This document shows, piece by piece, positions 37,422-45,939 of a stretch of 64,000 bases of DNA. Each line of letters opens with the position of its first letter. Position 1 is the stretch's first letter. The translations under genes and the position numbers were made by a program. The DNA comes from Oceanicella sp. SM1341. GTDB lineage: Bacteria > Pseudomonadota > Alphaproteobacteria > Rhodobacterales > Rhodobacteraceae. The stretch covers positions 186,001 to 250,000 of the forward strand of contig NZ_QRGC01000003.1 in assembly GCF_003448965.1 (NCBI RefSeq). The letters are read 5' to 3'. The notes beneath the pieces were generated by a model, which saw nothing but the letters and a program-made list of their open reading frames with translations, was not told where the DNA came from and did no database searches.

Positions 37422-38936
37422 ATGTTCGAGAATCTGTCGAGCCGGCTTTCCGGCGTCCTCGACAAGCTCACCAAGCAGGGTGCGCTGAGCGAGGCCGACG
37501 TCTCCACCGCCCTGCGCGAGGTCCGCGTGGCGCTGCTCGAGGCCGATGTCTCGCTGCCCGTGGCGCGCAGCTTCGTGAAGGCGGTGCAGGAGAAGGCCAC
37601 CGGCCAGGCGGTGACCAAGTCGGTCACGCCGGGCCAGCAGGTGGTCAAGATCGTCCATGACGAGCTCGTGCACGTGCTTGCCGGCGACAACCCCGAGCCG
37701 GGCCGCCTGCGCATCGACAGCCCGCCGGCGCCGATCATGATGGTCGGCCTCCAGGGCTCGGGCAAGACCACCACCACGGCAAAGCTCGCCAAGCGCCTCA
37801 CCGAGCGCGAGGGCAAGCGGGTGCTGATGGCCTCGCTCGACACCTCGCGCCCCGCCGCGATGGAGCAGCTCGCCGTGCTCGGCCGCCAGGTCGGGGTCGA
37901 CACCCTGCCCATCGTCGCCGGTCAGGACCCCGTGGCGATCGCGAAGCGCGCCAAGAGCCAGGCCGCCCTCGGCGGCTACGACGTCTACCTGCTCGACACC
38001 GCCGGCCGCCTGCACGTGAACGACGCGCTGATGGCCGAGGTCGAGGCGGTGCGCGACATCGCGAAACCGCACGAGACCATCCTCGTGGTCGACGGCCTCA
38101 CCGGCCAGGACGCGGTGAACGTGGCCGAGCAGTTCGACGGCCGCATCGGCATCTCCGGCGTGGTGCTCACCCGGATGGACGGCGACGGCCGCGGCGGCGC
38201 GGCGCTCTCGATGCGCGCGGTCACCGGCAAGCCGATCAAGTTCGTCGGCCTCGGCGAGAAGATGGACGCGCTGGAGGAATTCCACCCCGAGCGCGTCGCC
38301 GGCCGCATCCTCGGCATGGGCGACATCGTCTCCCTCGTCGAGAAGGCCCGCGAGACCATCGAGGCCGAAGAGGCCGAGCGCATGATGAAGCGGTTCCAGA
38401 AGGGCCGTTTCGACATGAACGACCTTCAGGGCCAGCTCAACCAGATGCTCAAGCTCGGCGGCATGCAGGGCATCATGGGCATGATGCCGGGCATGGGCAA
38501 GCTCTCCAAGCAGATGGAGGATTCGGGCTTCGACGACCGGATCATCAAGCGCCAGATCGCCATCATCAACTCGATGACCAAGAAGGAGCGCAAGCTGCCC
38601 GACCTGATGCAGGCCAGCCGCAAGAAGCGCGTGGCCGCCGGCGCGGGCGTCGAGGTCTCCGAGGTCAACAAGCTGCTGAAGATGCACCGCCAGATGGCGG
38701 ACATGATGAAGAAGATGGGCAAGATGGGGAAGAAGGGCATGATGCGCGGCGCCCTCTCCCAGATGTTCGGCAAGGGCGGGCTCGACCCCGCGGCGCTGGC
38801 CGGCCCGCAGGGCGGCCAGGCCCCCGGCGCCGGTGCCGGCGCGCCCGGCGGCCTGCCCCCGGGCTTCCCCGGCATGGGCGGCGGCGGCGGGCTGCAGCTG
38901 CCCCCCGGCCTCTCGGGCTTCGGCAAGAAGAAATGA
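37422..38936 (+). CDS. ffh: Signal recognition particle protein Ffh
   Basis: The 504-residue GTPase binds signal sequences and 4.5S RNA and delivers ribosomes to the membrane through FtsY. It has the N domain (1-90), the G domain with GLQGSGKTTTTAKLAKRL (about residue 109), DTSRPAAMEQL, LLDTAGRLHVND and TRMDGDGRGGAALS, and the Met-rich M domain (about 325-460). A Gly/Pro/Ala-rich tail (about 465-500) is longer than usual. The long upstream reading frame is only antisense to trhO; ATG 37422 has a good ribosome-binding site. It leads a seven-gene operon. Confidence 0.98.
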   Translation: MFENLSSRLSGVLDKLTKQGALSEADVSTALREVRVALLEADVSLPVARSFVKAVQEKATGQAVTKSVTPGQQVVKIVHDELVHVLAGDNPEPGRLRIDSPPAPIMMVGLQGSGKTTTTAKLAKRLTEREGKRVLMASLDTSRPAAMEQLAVLGRQVGVDTLPIVAGQDPVAIAKRAKSQAALGGYDVYLLDTAGRLHVNDALMAEVEAVRDIAKPHETILVVDGLTGQDAVNVAEQFDGRIGISGVVLTRMDGDGRGGAALSMRAVTGKPIKFVGLGEKMDALEEFHPERVAGRILGMGDIVSLVEKARETIEAEEAERMMKRFQKGRFDMNDLQGQLNQMLKLGGMQGIMGMMPGMGKLSKQMEDSGFDDRIIKRQIAIINSMTKKERKLPDLMQASRKKRVAAGAGVEVSEVNKLLKMHRQMADMMKKMGKMGKKGMMRGALSQMFGKGGLDPAALAGPQGGQAPGAGAGAPGGLPPGFPGMGGGGGLQLPPGLSGFGKKK

Positions 38937-39472
38937 GCGAGATGACCGCCCTCCCCTCCATCCCGGTGCTCGAGACCGAACGCCTGCGCCTGCGTGCGCC
39001 GCGGCTGTCGGATTTCGAGGCCTTCGCGGCCTTCGGTGTCTCCGAGCGCGCGCAGGGCGTGGGCGGTCCGATCTCTGAATTCGAGAGCTTCTCCAAGCTC
39101 GGTTCGATCATCGGCCACTGGGCACTGCGCGGCTTCGGCCGCTGGATGGTGGCCGACCGCGAGACCGACGCGCCCCTCGGCGTCGTCGGCCCCTATTTCC
39201 CCCATGGCTGGCCCGAGCCCGAGCTGGCCTGGACCGTCTTCGCCGAAGCCGAGGGCAAGGGCATCGCCCATGAGGCCGTGCTCGCCGCCCGCGCCTTCGC
39301 CTATGACACCCTGGGCTGGACCACCGCCGTGAGCATGATCGTGGCTCAGAACACCCGCTCGCAGGCCCTGGCCCGCCGGCTCGGCGCCACGCCCGACGGC
39401 ACGTTCCGCCACCCCGAGTTCGGCGATTTCACCATCTGGCGGCACCCCGGCCCGCAGGAGGCCTCCCGATGA
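38933..39472 (+). CDS. GNAT-family acetyltransferase
   Basis: The 179-residue protein is a RimJ/RimL-like GNAT. It opens with IPVLETERLRLRAPRLSDF, has the acetyl-CoA-binding EAEGKGIAHEAVLAARAFAY, and ends with NTRSQALARRLGATPDGTFR. The acceptor is unknown; its place in a translation operon would suit a ribosomal or nascent-protein target, but this is only inference. It overlaps ffh and the next gene by four bases (ATGA) on each side, a sign of tight translational coupling. Confidence 0.85.
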   Translation: MSEMTALPSIPVLETERLRLRAPRLSDFEAFAAFGVSERAQGVGGPISEFESFSKLGSIIGHWALRGFGRWMVADRETDAPLGVVGPYFPHGWPEPELAWTVFAEAEGKGIAHEAVLAARAFAYDTLGWTTAVSMIVAQNTRSQALARRLGATPDGTFRHPEFGDFTIWRHPGPQEASR

Positions 39473-39783
39473 CCGATACCATGACCGGACAGACCAATGC
39501 CGAGCGCGCGGCCGCCCTCCTGGCCCGCCACCGCGCCAGCATCGACAATCTCGATGCCATCCTCATCCACACCCTTGCCGAGCGTTTCAAGGAAACGCAG
39601 GCGGTGGGGCAACTGAAGGCGGAATATGACCTGCCGCCCTCGGACAAGACCCGCGAGGAGGCGCAGATCGCGCGTCTGCGCGCCAAGGCGGTGGAAGCCG
39701 GGCTCGACCCGGTCTTCGCCGAGAAGTTCCTCAATTTCGTGATCGCGGAGGTCATCCGCCACCACGAGCAGTTCCAGAAATAG
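39469..39783 (+). CDS. Chorismate mutase (AroQ class)
   Basis: This 104-residue all-helical protein matches AroQ-type chorismate mutases, which turn chorismate into prephenate for phenylalanine and tyrosine. It has the early Arg in [20 protein letters not shown], the pair [20 protein letters not shown] with the catalytic Lys, and the late [17 protein letters not shown]. It stands alone rather than fused to prephenate dehydratase. It overlaps the upstream GNAT gene by four bases and precedes rpsP by 40 bp. Confidence 0.87.
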   Translation: MTDTMTGQTNAERAAALLARHRASIDNLDAILIHTLAERFKETQAVGQLKAEYDLPPSDKTREEAQIARLRAKAVEAGLDPVFAEKFLNFVIAEVIRHHEQFQK

Positions 39784-39823
39784 GGGCAGGCCGCCCCTCC
39801 CCCCTCTACCAAGGAGAACAGAC

Positions 39824-40198
39824 ATGGCCATGAAGATCCGGCTCGCCCGCGGCGGCTCCAAGAAGCGCCCGCATTACTCGATCGTTGCCGCCGACAGCCG
39901 CATGCCGCGCGACGGCCGCTTCCTCGAGAAGCTCGGCACCTACAACCCGCTCCTGCCCAAGGACAGCGAGGACCGCGTGAAGCTCAACATGGAGCGCGCG
40001 CAGTACTGGATCTCCCAGGGCGCCCAGCCGACCGACCGCGTGAGCCGCTTCCTCGAGGCTGCCGGCGCCGTCGCGAAGAAGGAGCGCGCCAACCTGAAGA
40101 AGGGCGAGCCCCACAAGGCCGCCCAGCAGCGCGCCAAGGAGAAGGCCGAGAAGGCCGCCGCCGCCGCTGCCCCGGCCGAAGACGCCGCCGCCGAGTGA
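39824..40198 (+). CDS. rpsP: Ribosomal protein bS16
   Basis: This 124-residue small-subunit protein opens with [20 protein letters not shown] and has [14 protein letters not shown], the conserved bS16 core. A Lys/Ala-rich tail of about 40 residues ([12 protein letters not shown]) extends beyond the 80-residue core, as in other alphaproteobacteria. The start has AAGGAG upstream. It is followed by a tandem hairpin repeat and rimM. Confidence 0.98.
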   Translation: MAMKIRLARGGSKKRPHYSIVAADSRMPRDGRFLEKLGTYNPLLPKDSEDRVKLNMERAQYWISQGAQPTDRVSRFLEAAGAVAKKERANLKKGEPHKAAQQRAKEKAEKAAAAAAPAEDAAAE

Positions 40199-40200
40199 TC

Positions 40201-40272
40201 GGCCCGCGCGCAAGAGCGCGCGAGTTTTCGACCCGCGCGCAACAGCGCGCGCGTATTCGGCCCGCGCGGGGG
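40201..40272 (+). repeat. 29-bp tandem hairpin repeat between rpsP and rimM
   Basis: Two 29-bp units (40201-40229 and 40230-40258) and a partial third (from 40259) differ at four positions. Each full unit carries a 7-bp hairpin CGCGCGC-AAGA/AACA-GCGCGCG. The two hairpins are thus 29 bp apart, inside the operon transcript. Loop changes (G to C) leave the stems intact, which suggests that structure matters. Roles could include mRNA processing, attenuation or exonuclease protection. Confidence 0.7.
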
Positions 40273-40395
40273 AGGCGGTGGGGGGCAATGCGCCCCGGCC
40301 GGCCTGCCCGCGCCACGCTGCCCCGGCCCCCGCGCCGGGGCCTCGCCGCCCGCCTCCCCGCGGGCGGTCCGCACCCTTGAGGGGAGAACGGTCTC

Positions 40396-40953
40396 ATGCC
40401 GGGACCTGATCGCGACAGCATGATCTGCGTCGGCGCCATCGCCGGCGCCTTCGGCGTGCGCGGCGAGGTGCGGGTGAAGAGCTTCTGCTCCGAGCCCGAG
40501 GACATCGCCGCCTACGCCCCGCTCTCCACCGAGGACGGCGCCCACAGCTGGACGCTGAAGATCTCCCGCGCGGTGAAGGGCGGGCTCGCCTGCTGGCTCG
40601 GCGGGGTGAAAACCCGCGAGCAGGCCGAGGCCCTGCGCGGCGTGCGCCTCTTCGCCCCGCGCGACCGCCTTCCGGCCCTGCCGGACGACGAATTCTACCA
40701 CGCCGACCTGATCGGCCTCGACGTGCTCGACACCGGCGGCGCCCGCCTCGGCCGGCTGCACGCCATCCACGACCATGGCGCCGGCGACATCCTCGAGATC
40801 ACCGGCCCCGGCATGCGCACGCCGCTGCTCATCCCCTTCACCCGCGAGGCCGTGCCCACGGTCGACCTCACCGCCCGCCGGGTGATCGTCGACCCGCCGG
40901 TCGAAGTGCTCGGCGAGGGCCGCGGCGGCGACGACGACGAGGCCGAAGAGTGA
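40396..40953 (+). CDS. rimM: Ribosome maturation factor RimM
   Basis: The 185-residue protein binds ribosomal protein S19 and helps 30S head assembly. The N-terminal RimM barrel contains [20 protein letters not shown], and the C-terminal PRC-like barrel has [18 protein letters not shown] and GAGDILEI with the late [12 protein letters not shown]. An acidic tail (GGDDDEAEE) closes it. GAGGGGAG precedes the ATG at 40396. It overlaps trmD by four bases. Confidence 0.97.
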   Translation: MPGPDRDSMICVGAIAGAFGVRGEVRVKSFCSEPEDIAAYAPLSTEDGAHSWTLKISRAVKGGLACWLGGVKTREQAEALRGVRLFAPRDRLPALPDDEFYHADLIGLDVLDTGGARLGRLHAIHDHGAGDILEITGPGMRTPLLIPFTREAVPTVDLTARRVIVDPPVEVLGEGRGGDDDEAEE

Positions 40954-41867
40954 CCCCCCCGGCCGGAGACGATGCCGACACCGGCCCCGGTGACGACGCG
41001 CCGGCGCGCAGCCACGGAAGGCTCGCCATCCGCCCCTCCGTCGCCCCGCGCGAACTGATTACCCCCGCGCCGGAGGTGCAGGGCGTGTGGCGGGCGAAGG
41101 TGCTCACCCTCTACCCCGGCATGTTCCCCGGCGTGCTCGGCCAGTCGCTCACCGGCAAGGCGCTCGACCACGGGCTCTGGGCGCTCGAGCCGATCGACAT
41201 CCGCATGTTCGCGCGGGATCGCCACCGCACGGTGGACGACACGCCGGCCGGCGGCGGCCCCGGCATGGTGATGCGGCCCGACGTGGTCTCCCGCGCCATC
41301 GACTTCGCCCAGCCGAAGGTGGAGCGCGCGCGCTGGCCGCTCGTCTACCTCTCGCCGCGCGGAAAGCGCTTCGACCAGGCCATGGCCCGGCGCTTCGCGG
41401 CCGCCGACGGCATCACCCTGCTCTGCGGCCGGTTCGAGGGCGTGGACGAGCGCGTGCTCGAGGCGCGGGGGGTGGAAGAGGTGTCGCTGGGCGATTTCGT
41501 GCTCACCGGCGGCGAACTTGCCGCTCAGGTCTTGATAGATGCCACGGTTCGGCTTATACCCCGCGTCCTCGGGAATGCCGAGTCGGTGGTGGAGGAATCC
41601 TTCTCCTCCGGGCTCCTGGAACACCCGCACTACACGAGGCCGCAGGACTGGGAAGGCCGCGCGATACCGGAGGTTCTCCTCTCCGGACATCACGCGAAGA
41701 TCGCCGAATGGCGGAAGGCCCAGTCCGAACGCCTGACAAAGGAAAGACGTCCCGACCTCTGGCGGGCCCATCTGGCGGAAGCCGGCTCTGGGAGCCCGAC
41801 AGGAGAGGCAGAGCTCTCGGACGCGGCAACCAACTCCGCTGAATACAGCGGGCATCAGAAAGGATGA
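40950..41867 (+). CDS. trmD: tRNA (guanine37-N1)-methyltransferase
   Basis: TrmD methylates G37 next to the anticodon and prevents frameshifting. The 305-residue SPOUT enzyme has [20 protein letters not shown], the conserved [17 protein letters not shown], the knot region [13 protein letters not shown] and [15 protein letters not shown]. An N-terminal extension of about 45 residues before the usual start is common in this order. It starts with GTG that overlaps the rimM stop (GTGA). Confidence 0.97.
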   Translation: MTPPAGDDADTGPGDDAPARSHGRLAIRPSVAPRELITPAPEVQGVWRAKVLTLYPGMFPGVLGQSLTGKALDHGLWALEPIDIRMFARDRHRTVDDTPAGGGPGMVMRPDVVSRAIDFAQPKVERARWPLVYLSPRGKRFDQAMARRFAAADGITLLCGRFEGVDERVLEARGVEEVSLGDFVLTGGELAAQVLIDATVRLIPRVLGNAESVVEESFSSGLLEHPHYTRPQDWEGRAIPEVLLSGHHAKIAEWRKAQSERLTKERRPDLWRAHLAEAGSGSPTGEAELSDAATNSAEYSGHQKG

Positions 41868-41872
41868 GGGTC

Positions 41873-42265
41873 ATGAACCTTCTTCAGCAGCTCGAGAAAG
41901 AGCAGATCGCCGCGCTCGGGAAAGAGATCCCCGATTTCTCCGCCGGCGACACCATCCGTGTCGGCTACAAGGTCGTCGAGGGCACCCGCTCCCGCGTGCA
42001 GAACTACGAGGGCGTCTGCATCGCGCGCAAGGGCGGCTCGGGCATCGGCGCGGCCTTCACGGTCCGCAAGATCTCCTTCGGCGAAGGTGTCGAGCGCGTT
42101 TTCCCGCTCCACTCGCCCAACATCGATTCCATCACCGTGGTGCGCCGCGGCCGCGTCCGTCGCGCCAAGCTGTACTACCTGCGTTCGCGCCGCGGCAAGT
42201 CGGCCCGTATCGTCGAGAAGACCAACTACAAGCCGCTCTCCGAGACCGGCGCCGCCGCCGAATAA
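41873..42265 (+). CDS. rplS: Ribosomal protein bL19
   Basis: This 130-residue large-subunit protein lies at the 30S-50S interface. It begins [20 protein letters not shown] and has the conserved [20 protein letters not shown] and [19 protein letters not shown] with [18 protein letters not shown]. The ATG at 41873, not the one at 41864, fits the family and has AAGGA eight bases upstream. It ends the ffh operon at a strong terminator. Confidence 0.98.
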   Translation: MNLLQQLEKEQIAALGKEIPDFSAGDTIRVGYKVVEGTRSRVQNYEGVCIARKGGSGIGAAFTVRKISFGEGVERVFPLHSPNIDSITVVRRGRVRRAKLYYLRSRRGKSARIVEKTNYKPLSETGAAAE

Positions 42266-42302
42266 GGCTGCCGCGCGCGGTAAGGACTATCGAGCCAGTC
42301 CG

Positions 42303-42332
42303 GAAAGGGCGGCCCCGCGGGGCCGCCCTTTC
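42303..42332 (+). terminator. Terminator of the ffh-rplS operon
   Basis: GAAAGGGCGGCCCCG followed directly by its reverse complement forms a perfect 30-bp palindrome, 37 bases after the rplS stop, with TCTCATTT next. It may also serve the convergent sulfatase gene. Confidence 0.85.
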
Positions 42333-42367
42333 TCATTTGCACGCACATCGGCCGGACGGGCGCGGTG

Positions 42368-43954
42368 TCAGTTGCTGCCGCCCATGCCGGTGCTGAGCTG
42401 CTTTTCCACCGCGCTGAGGTTGAACGAGCCCGGGCTCTGGCTCGGCGGGTAGTCCTGCATGGTCATCAGGAACTGCATCGCCAGCCGCTGGATCGGCACC
42501 AGCACGAAGGCGCGCTCCAGCAGCCAGTCGTAGTAGACGTTGGCGCTGTGCTGGGCCTTCTCGAACGGGTCGCGCCGCAGGTTGAAGATCAGCGGCACGC
42601 GCAGCTCGGTGAAGGGTTCCATCCACACGCCGAAGGCCTCGCCGCGGTTCTCCAGGAACACCGCCTTCCAGGCATCGTAGCGCGCCGCCACGATCTGGCC
42701 ATCGTCGTTCACGTACCAGAACTCGTGCCGGGGCGATTCCTCCGTCTCGCCGCTCAGGTAGGCCGACATGTCGTAGCCGTCGATGTAGTTGCGATAGGTG
42801 CGCCCGATGATCTCGGTGCCCTCGGCGAGCTGCTGCTTGATGTCCGGGTTGCCCCCGATGGCGGCGAAAGTGGGCAGCCAGTCCTCGTGGCTCACGATGC
42901 CGTTGAGCGTCTTGCCCTCCGGGAAATGCCCGGGCCAGCGCACGAAGGCCGGCACCCGGTAGGCGCCTTCCCAGTTCGAGTTCTTCTCCGAGCGGAAGGG
43001 GGTGTTGCCGGCATCGGGCCAGGTGTTGAAATGCGGGCCGTTGTCGGTGGAGTAGAACACGATGGTGTTGTCGGCGATGCCCAGCTCGTCGAGCTTGTCG
43101 AGCAGCTGGCCCACCATCATGTCATGCTCGACCATGCCGTCCTGATACTCGTCGCCGCTCGGGCCGGACAGGCCGATGTGCTCCTCCTTCACATGGGTGC
43201 GGAAGTGCATGCGGGTGGAGTTCCACCACACGAACCAGGGCGTGCCCTCGTTGTTCTTGCGCTCGATGAAATCGATGGCCGCGGCGAGGGTCTCCTCGTC
43301 CACCGTCTCCATGCGCTTCTTCGTGAGCGGGCCGGTGTCCTCGATCTCGCCATCGGCGGAGGAGCGCACCACGCCGCGCGGGCCGAACGTGTCGCGGAAG
43401 GTCGAGCCGTCGGCCAGCACCATGTCGCCGGGATAGTCGCGGTTCTCCGGCTCCTCCTCGGCGTTGAGATGGTAGAGATTGCCGAAGAACTCGTCGAACC
43501 CGTGGTTGGTGGGCAGATGCTCGTCGCGGTCGCCCTGGTGGTTCTTGCCGAACTGGCCGGTGTCGTAGCCGAGCGACTTCATCACCCCGGCAACGGTGAC
43601 ATCGGTGGTCTGCCAGCCCTGCTCGGCGCCGGGCAGGCCCACCTTGGTCATGCCGGTGCGCACCGGCACGTTGCCGCCGAGGAAGGCCGCGCGGCCGGCG
43701 GTGCAACTCTGCTGGCCGTAGTAATCGGTAAAGGACAGGCCCTCCTTGGCGAGCCTGTCGATGTTGGGCGTCTCGTAGCCCATCATGCCGCGGTTGTTGA
43801 AGCTGATGTTCCAGGTGCCGATGTCGTCGCCCCAGATCACCAGGATGTTCGGCTTGTCCGCCGGCTGGTCCTGCGCCTGCACCGCGCCCGAAACTGCCGC
43901 CCCGGCAAGTGCCAGGGCAAGGGCGAGCATTCGTCTCCCGTCCGTCAAGAACAT
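42368..43954 (-). CDS. Secreted sulfatase (arylsulfatase type)
   Basis: This 528-residue enzyme has a Sec signal peptide (ending AVQAQ, about residue 28). The sulfatase domain starts with the calcium-binding ILVIWGDDIGTWN, and carries the formylglycine motif CTAGR near residue 83 (C-x-A-x-R, here with Cys, as used in aerobes with a formylglycine generator). Later metal ligands are seen in VFYSTDNGPHFNTW. It would act in the periplasm on sulfate esters, the exact substrate being unknown. It is divergent from a TRAP transporter operon, which may import the desulfated product. Confidence 0.92.
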   Translation of the reverse strand: MFLTDGRRMLALALALAGAAVSGAVQAQDQPADKPNILVIWGDDIGTWNISFNNRGMMGYETPNIDRLAKEGLSFTDYYGQQSCTAGRAAFLGGNVPVRTGMTKVGLPGAEQGWQTTDVTVAGVMKSLGYDTGQFGKNHQGDRDEHLPTNHGFDEFFGNLYHLNAEEEPENRDYPGDMVLADGSTFRDTFGPRGVVRSSADGEIEDTGPLTKKRMETVDEETLAAAIDFIERKNNEGTPWFVWWNSTRMHFRTHVKEEHIGLSGPSGDEYQDGMVEHDMMVGQLLDKLDELGIADNTIVFYSTDNGPHFNTWPDAGNTPFRSEKNSNWEGAYRVPAFVRWPGHFPEGKTLNGIVSHEDWLPTFAAIGGNPDIKQQLAEGTEIIGRTYRNYIDGYDMSAYLSGETEESPRHEFWYVNDDGQIVAARYDAWKAVFLENRGEAFGVWMEPFTELRVPLIFNLRRDPFEKAQHSANVYYDWLLERAFVLVPIQRLAMQFLMTMQDYPPSQSPGSFNLSAVEKQLSTGMGGSN

Positions 43955-44353
43955 GATCGACTCCCCTGTTTATGATGTATGCATCAACCCTGCATTGATC
44001 GCTAATTTTCTGCAATTACTTTGAGTAGATTCATGGAGGTTTCATAATTTGTCAGGAGAGGCGGTGCGGCCGGCATCCCGTTGCATGCCGCTTGCCGGAG
44101 CGCCCGGCCGTCTCCCGGCATCCGGCTCAGGCATCCGGCTCAGGCAGGCGGCGGAGGCGGGATGGGCAGCGATGGCGTTTTCGACACGGCGGCGACCCTG
44201 GCCGCGCCCCCCGCGCCTTTCACACAGCCTTGATTGTTGTAAACGACAACATTGACAGCCCCCCGCCTTCCCTGCGACAAAAATCCAGCGGCGAAAAAAA
44301 CTTGGACGGGCCAGCACGCCGTGAAACGGCCCGTTCGCACAGGGAGAGAACAG
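43955..44353. promoter_or_regulatory. Divergent sulfatase/TRAP control region
   Basis: This 399-bp spacer has an A/T-rich patch near the sulfatase gene containing the inverted repeat TGATG-TATG-CATCA (43973-43986). Near the TRAP genes lies TGTTGT-AAACG-ACAACA (44235-44251), which abuts TTGACA (44252-44257), a likely -35 box. Both repeats have the size and symmetry of repressor sites; the second resembles GntR-type operators. The 44042-44220 stretch holds nothing recognisable. Confidence 0.5.
44235..44257 (+). promoter_or_regulatory. Operator next to the TRAP operon -35 box
   Basis: TGTTGT-N5-ACAACA is a perfect inverted repeat ending one base before TTGACA. Binding there would block RNA polymerase, which suggests a repressor relieved by the transporter's substrate. 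The regulator is not encoded next to it. Confidence 0.5.
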
Positions 44354-45397
44354 ATGATCACGCGACGCGGTTTCGGCGCCATGGCGGCCGGCCTCGCGCT
44401 GACGGCGGGCAGTTTCACGCCCGCCCTGGCGCAGGACACCTACACCTTCAAGCTCCACCACATGCTGTCCGAGAAGGCCCCGGCACATCAGAAGATGCTG
44501 CTGCCCTGGGCACAGCAGGTGGAGGAGAATTCCGGCGGCCGGGTGAAGATCGAGCTCTACCCCTCGATGTCACTGGGCGGAAAGCCGCCTGAGCTGATCC
44601 AGCAGGTGCGTGACGGCGTGGTCGACATCATCTGGACCGTGAACGGCTACACCCCGGGCCTGTTCCCGCGCACCGAGGTGTTCGAGCTGCCCACCGTCTA
44701 CCTCAACGACCCTCGCGCCACCACGCTCGCGATGTACGACATGTTCGACGCGCTGAAGGAGGAGTACAAGGGCGTCGAGGTGATGTGGCTGCATGTCCAT
44801 GCCGGCCAGGGCATCCAGATGGTCGACAAGGAGGTCCGCACCCCGGCCGATTTCAACGGGCTGAAGATGCGCATCCCCTCGCGCACCGGCGCCTGGGTGA
44901 TCGAGGCGCTCGGCGCCGCCCCGCTCGCCACCCCGGTGCCCGAGCTGCCCCAGGCCCTCTCCAAGAAGGTGGTCGACGGCGCGCTCATCCCCTGGGAGAT
45001 CATCCCCGCCCTGAAGCTGCAGGACCAGATCGGCTACTTCATCGAGGGCGCCAACCGCGAGCGCCTCGGCACCACCACCTTCCAGGTGTCGATGAACGCC
45101 GACCGCTGGGCCGGCCTGCCCGAGGACATCCAGAAGGCCTTCCGCGACGCCTCGGGCCGTGACTGGTGGGCCAGCGTGGGCGAGTACTGGCGCGAGAACG
45201 ACGATTTCGGCATCGGGATCGCCGAGAAGGCCGGCCGCACCCATGTGATGCTCACCGAGGACGAGACCGAGGCGATGCTCGCCGTGCTCGACCCAGTGGT
45301 CGACAAGTGGATCGCCGAGGTGGAGGGCGCCGGGCTCGACGGCCAGGCGCTGGTCGAGCAGGCCCGCGAACTCATCGCCAAGAACGCGACGGAGTGA
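44354..45397 (+). CDS. TRAP transporter solute-binding protein (DctP family)
   Basis: The 347-residue product is a periplasmic binding protein. Its signal begins MITRRGFGAMAAGLAL and ends PALAQ; the RR-x-F start could use the Tat or Sec route. The mature part has the family pattern YTFKLHHMLSEKAPAH, GRVKIELYPSMSLGG and VRTPADFNGLKMRIPSRTGA with the ligand-carboxylate Arg. The ligand is likely an organic acid but cannot be named. The start at 44354 follows AGGGAGAG. The next gene overlaps its stop. Confidence 0.9.
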   Translation: MITRRGFGAMAAGLALTAGSFTPALAQDTYTFKLHHMLSEKAPAHQKMLLPWAQQVEENSGGRVKIELYPSMSLGGKPPELIQQVRDGVVDIIWTVNGYTPGLFPRTEVFELPTVYLNDPRATTLAMYDMFDALKEEYKGVEVMWLHVHAGQGIQMVDKEVRTPADFNGLKMRIPSRTGAWVIEALGAAPLATPVPELPQALSKKVVDGALIPWEIIPALKLQDQIGYFIEGANRERLGTTTFQVSMNADRWAGLPEDIQKAFRDASGRDWWASVGEYWRENDDFGIGIAEKAGRTHVMLTEDETEAMLAVLDPVVDKWIAEVEGAGLDGQALVEQARELIAKNATE

Positions 45398-45939
45398 GCG
45401 CGCGGCCGGAGGCCGGTCAGCGGCAGGCGGGGCTGGAGCGCCTCGCCCGCCGCGTCATCACCGGCTGGGCGCTTCTCGGCGGCGTGTTGCTGCTGGCCGT
45501 CGTCCTTCTCAACACCGTCTCGGTTCTCGGGGCGGCCCTGATCACCCTGCCCTTTCCCGGCGATTTCGAGCTGACCGAGATGGGGGTCTGCGTTGCGGTC
45601 TTCACCTTCCTGCCCTGGTGCCAGATGAACGACGAGAACGTGACGGCGGATATCTTCACCTCCGGCCTCTCGCGCGCCTGGGTGGCGAAGCTGGTCTTCG
45701 TCTCGGCCGTGGTTGCCTTCCTGTTCACCGCGCTGATGGGCTGGCGCATGTCCGTGGGCATGCTCGACCAGCGCGACTACGGCTACACCACCACCATCCT
45801 GCAGATACCCCACTGGTATGCCTTCGTGCCGATCCTGGTCTCGCTCGCGCTGCTGGCCGTGGCCGCGGTGCTGACCATGATCGACGCCACGCGCGGCTCC
45901 ACCGGCTATCATTCCGATTCGGAGCACCCGCATGGCTGA
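45394..45939 (+). CDS. TRAP transporter small membrane subunit (DctQ family)
   Basis: This 181-residue subunit has four transmembrane helices, as DctQ proteins do, with the conserved FPGDFELTEMGVCVAVFTFL and the loop after CQMNDENVTADIF. It starts with GTG overlapping the stop of the binding-protein gene (GTGA), and overlaps the DctM gene by eight bases. The tight packing supports one transporter of three parts. Confidence 0.88.
   Translation: MSARPEAGQRQAGLERLARRVITGWALLGGVLLLAVVLLNTVSVLGAALITLPFPGDFELTEMGVCVAVFTFLPWCQMNDENVTADIFTSGLSRAWVAKLVFVSAVVAFLFTALMGWRMSVGMLDQRDYGYTTTILQIPHWYAFVPILVSLALLAVAAVLTMIDATRGSTGYHSDSEHPHG

Noticed and set aside
38900-40200. Possible 4.5S RNA or tRNA near ffh and rpsP
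   Set aside because: No tRNA-like arm set or 4.5S core sequence was found here or in other spacers.
40201-40272. CRISPR array
   Set aside because: The tandem 29-bp units are adjacent with no spacers and there are no cas genes.
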